Shown in pieces: positions 60,223 through 64,000 of a stretch of 64,000 nucleotides of DNA (within the stretch, counting starts at the first letter, position 1; each line of letters starts with the position of its first letter). Position numbers and translations under genes: made by a program. The notes beneath the pieces were generated by a model, which did no database searches, was not told where the DNA came from, and saw only the letters and a program-made list of their open reading frames with translations. This stretch comes from Pagrus major (taxonomy: Eukaryota; Chordata; Actinopteri; Spariformes; Sparidae). Location: assembly GCF_040436345.1 (NCBI RefSeq), contig NC_133223.1, positions 14,351,113 to 14,415,112 on the forward strand. Reading direction: 5' to 3'.

Positions 60223-64000
<3,778 letters not shown>

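Overview
The window is nuclear DNA of a ray-finned fish, most likely a spiny-rayed (percomorph) teleost. The evidence is vertebrate multi-exon genes with GT-AG introns, long CA/GT microsatellites, a Tc1/mariner transposon with TA target sites, and many short inverted-repeat elements of types I know from teleost genomes. I read the genes by translating across splice sites; exon lengths and phases agree with the vertebrate orthologues I know.

Layout. (1) 1-14.2 kb, plus strand: an amyloid precursor protein gene (app) from exon 2 to the stop codon; exon 1 lies upstream of the window. (2) 14.27-20.6 kb, minus strand: gabpa, the ETS-domain alpha subunit of GA-binding protein, with its whole coding region and a GC-rich promoter carrying ETS-like sites. 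app and gabpa converge tail to tail, as they do in mammals, and their 3' ends are very close. (3) 21.5-23.0 kb: a dead Tc1-like transposon. (4) 24.3-28.5 kb, plus strand: u2af1, complete. (5) 29.6-31.9 kb, plus strand: six recognisable but damaged exons of cystathionine beta-synthase (cbs), a gene relic beside u2af1, as intact CBS is in mammals. (6) 32-58 kb: no gene that I can support, only dispersed repeats, microsatellites and a LINE 3' fragment. (7) 58-64 kb, minus strand: sik1 from the DFG exon of the kinase domain to the stop, with a probable 3' UTR; the 5' exons lie beyond the right edge.

The window joins two gene neighbourhoods that are far apart on human chromosome 21: APP-GABPA, and U2AF1-CBS-(CRYAA)-SIK1. 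The partners atp5pf and cryaa are not found here. The genes do not form a pathway: a membrane precursor protein, a transcription factor, a splicing factor and a stress kinase, plus the cbs relic.

I found no new multi-gene system. The observations most worth checking are the cbs relic, a His at the inhibitory P1 site of the app Kunitz domain, an app exon-14 homologue split by an extra intron flanked by near-identical sequence, a strongly altered amyloid-beta N-terminus, and a CA repeat that forms part of an app splice donor.
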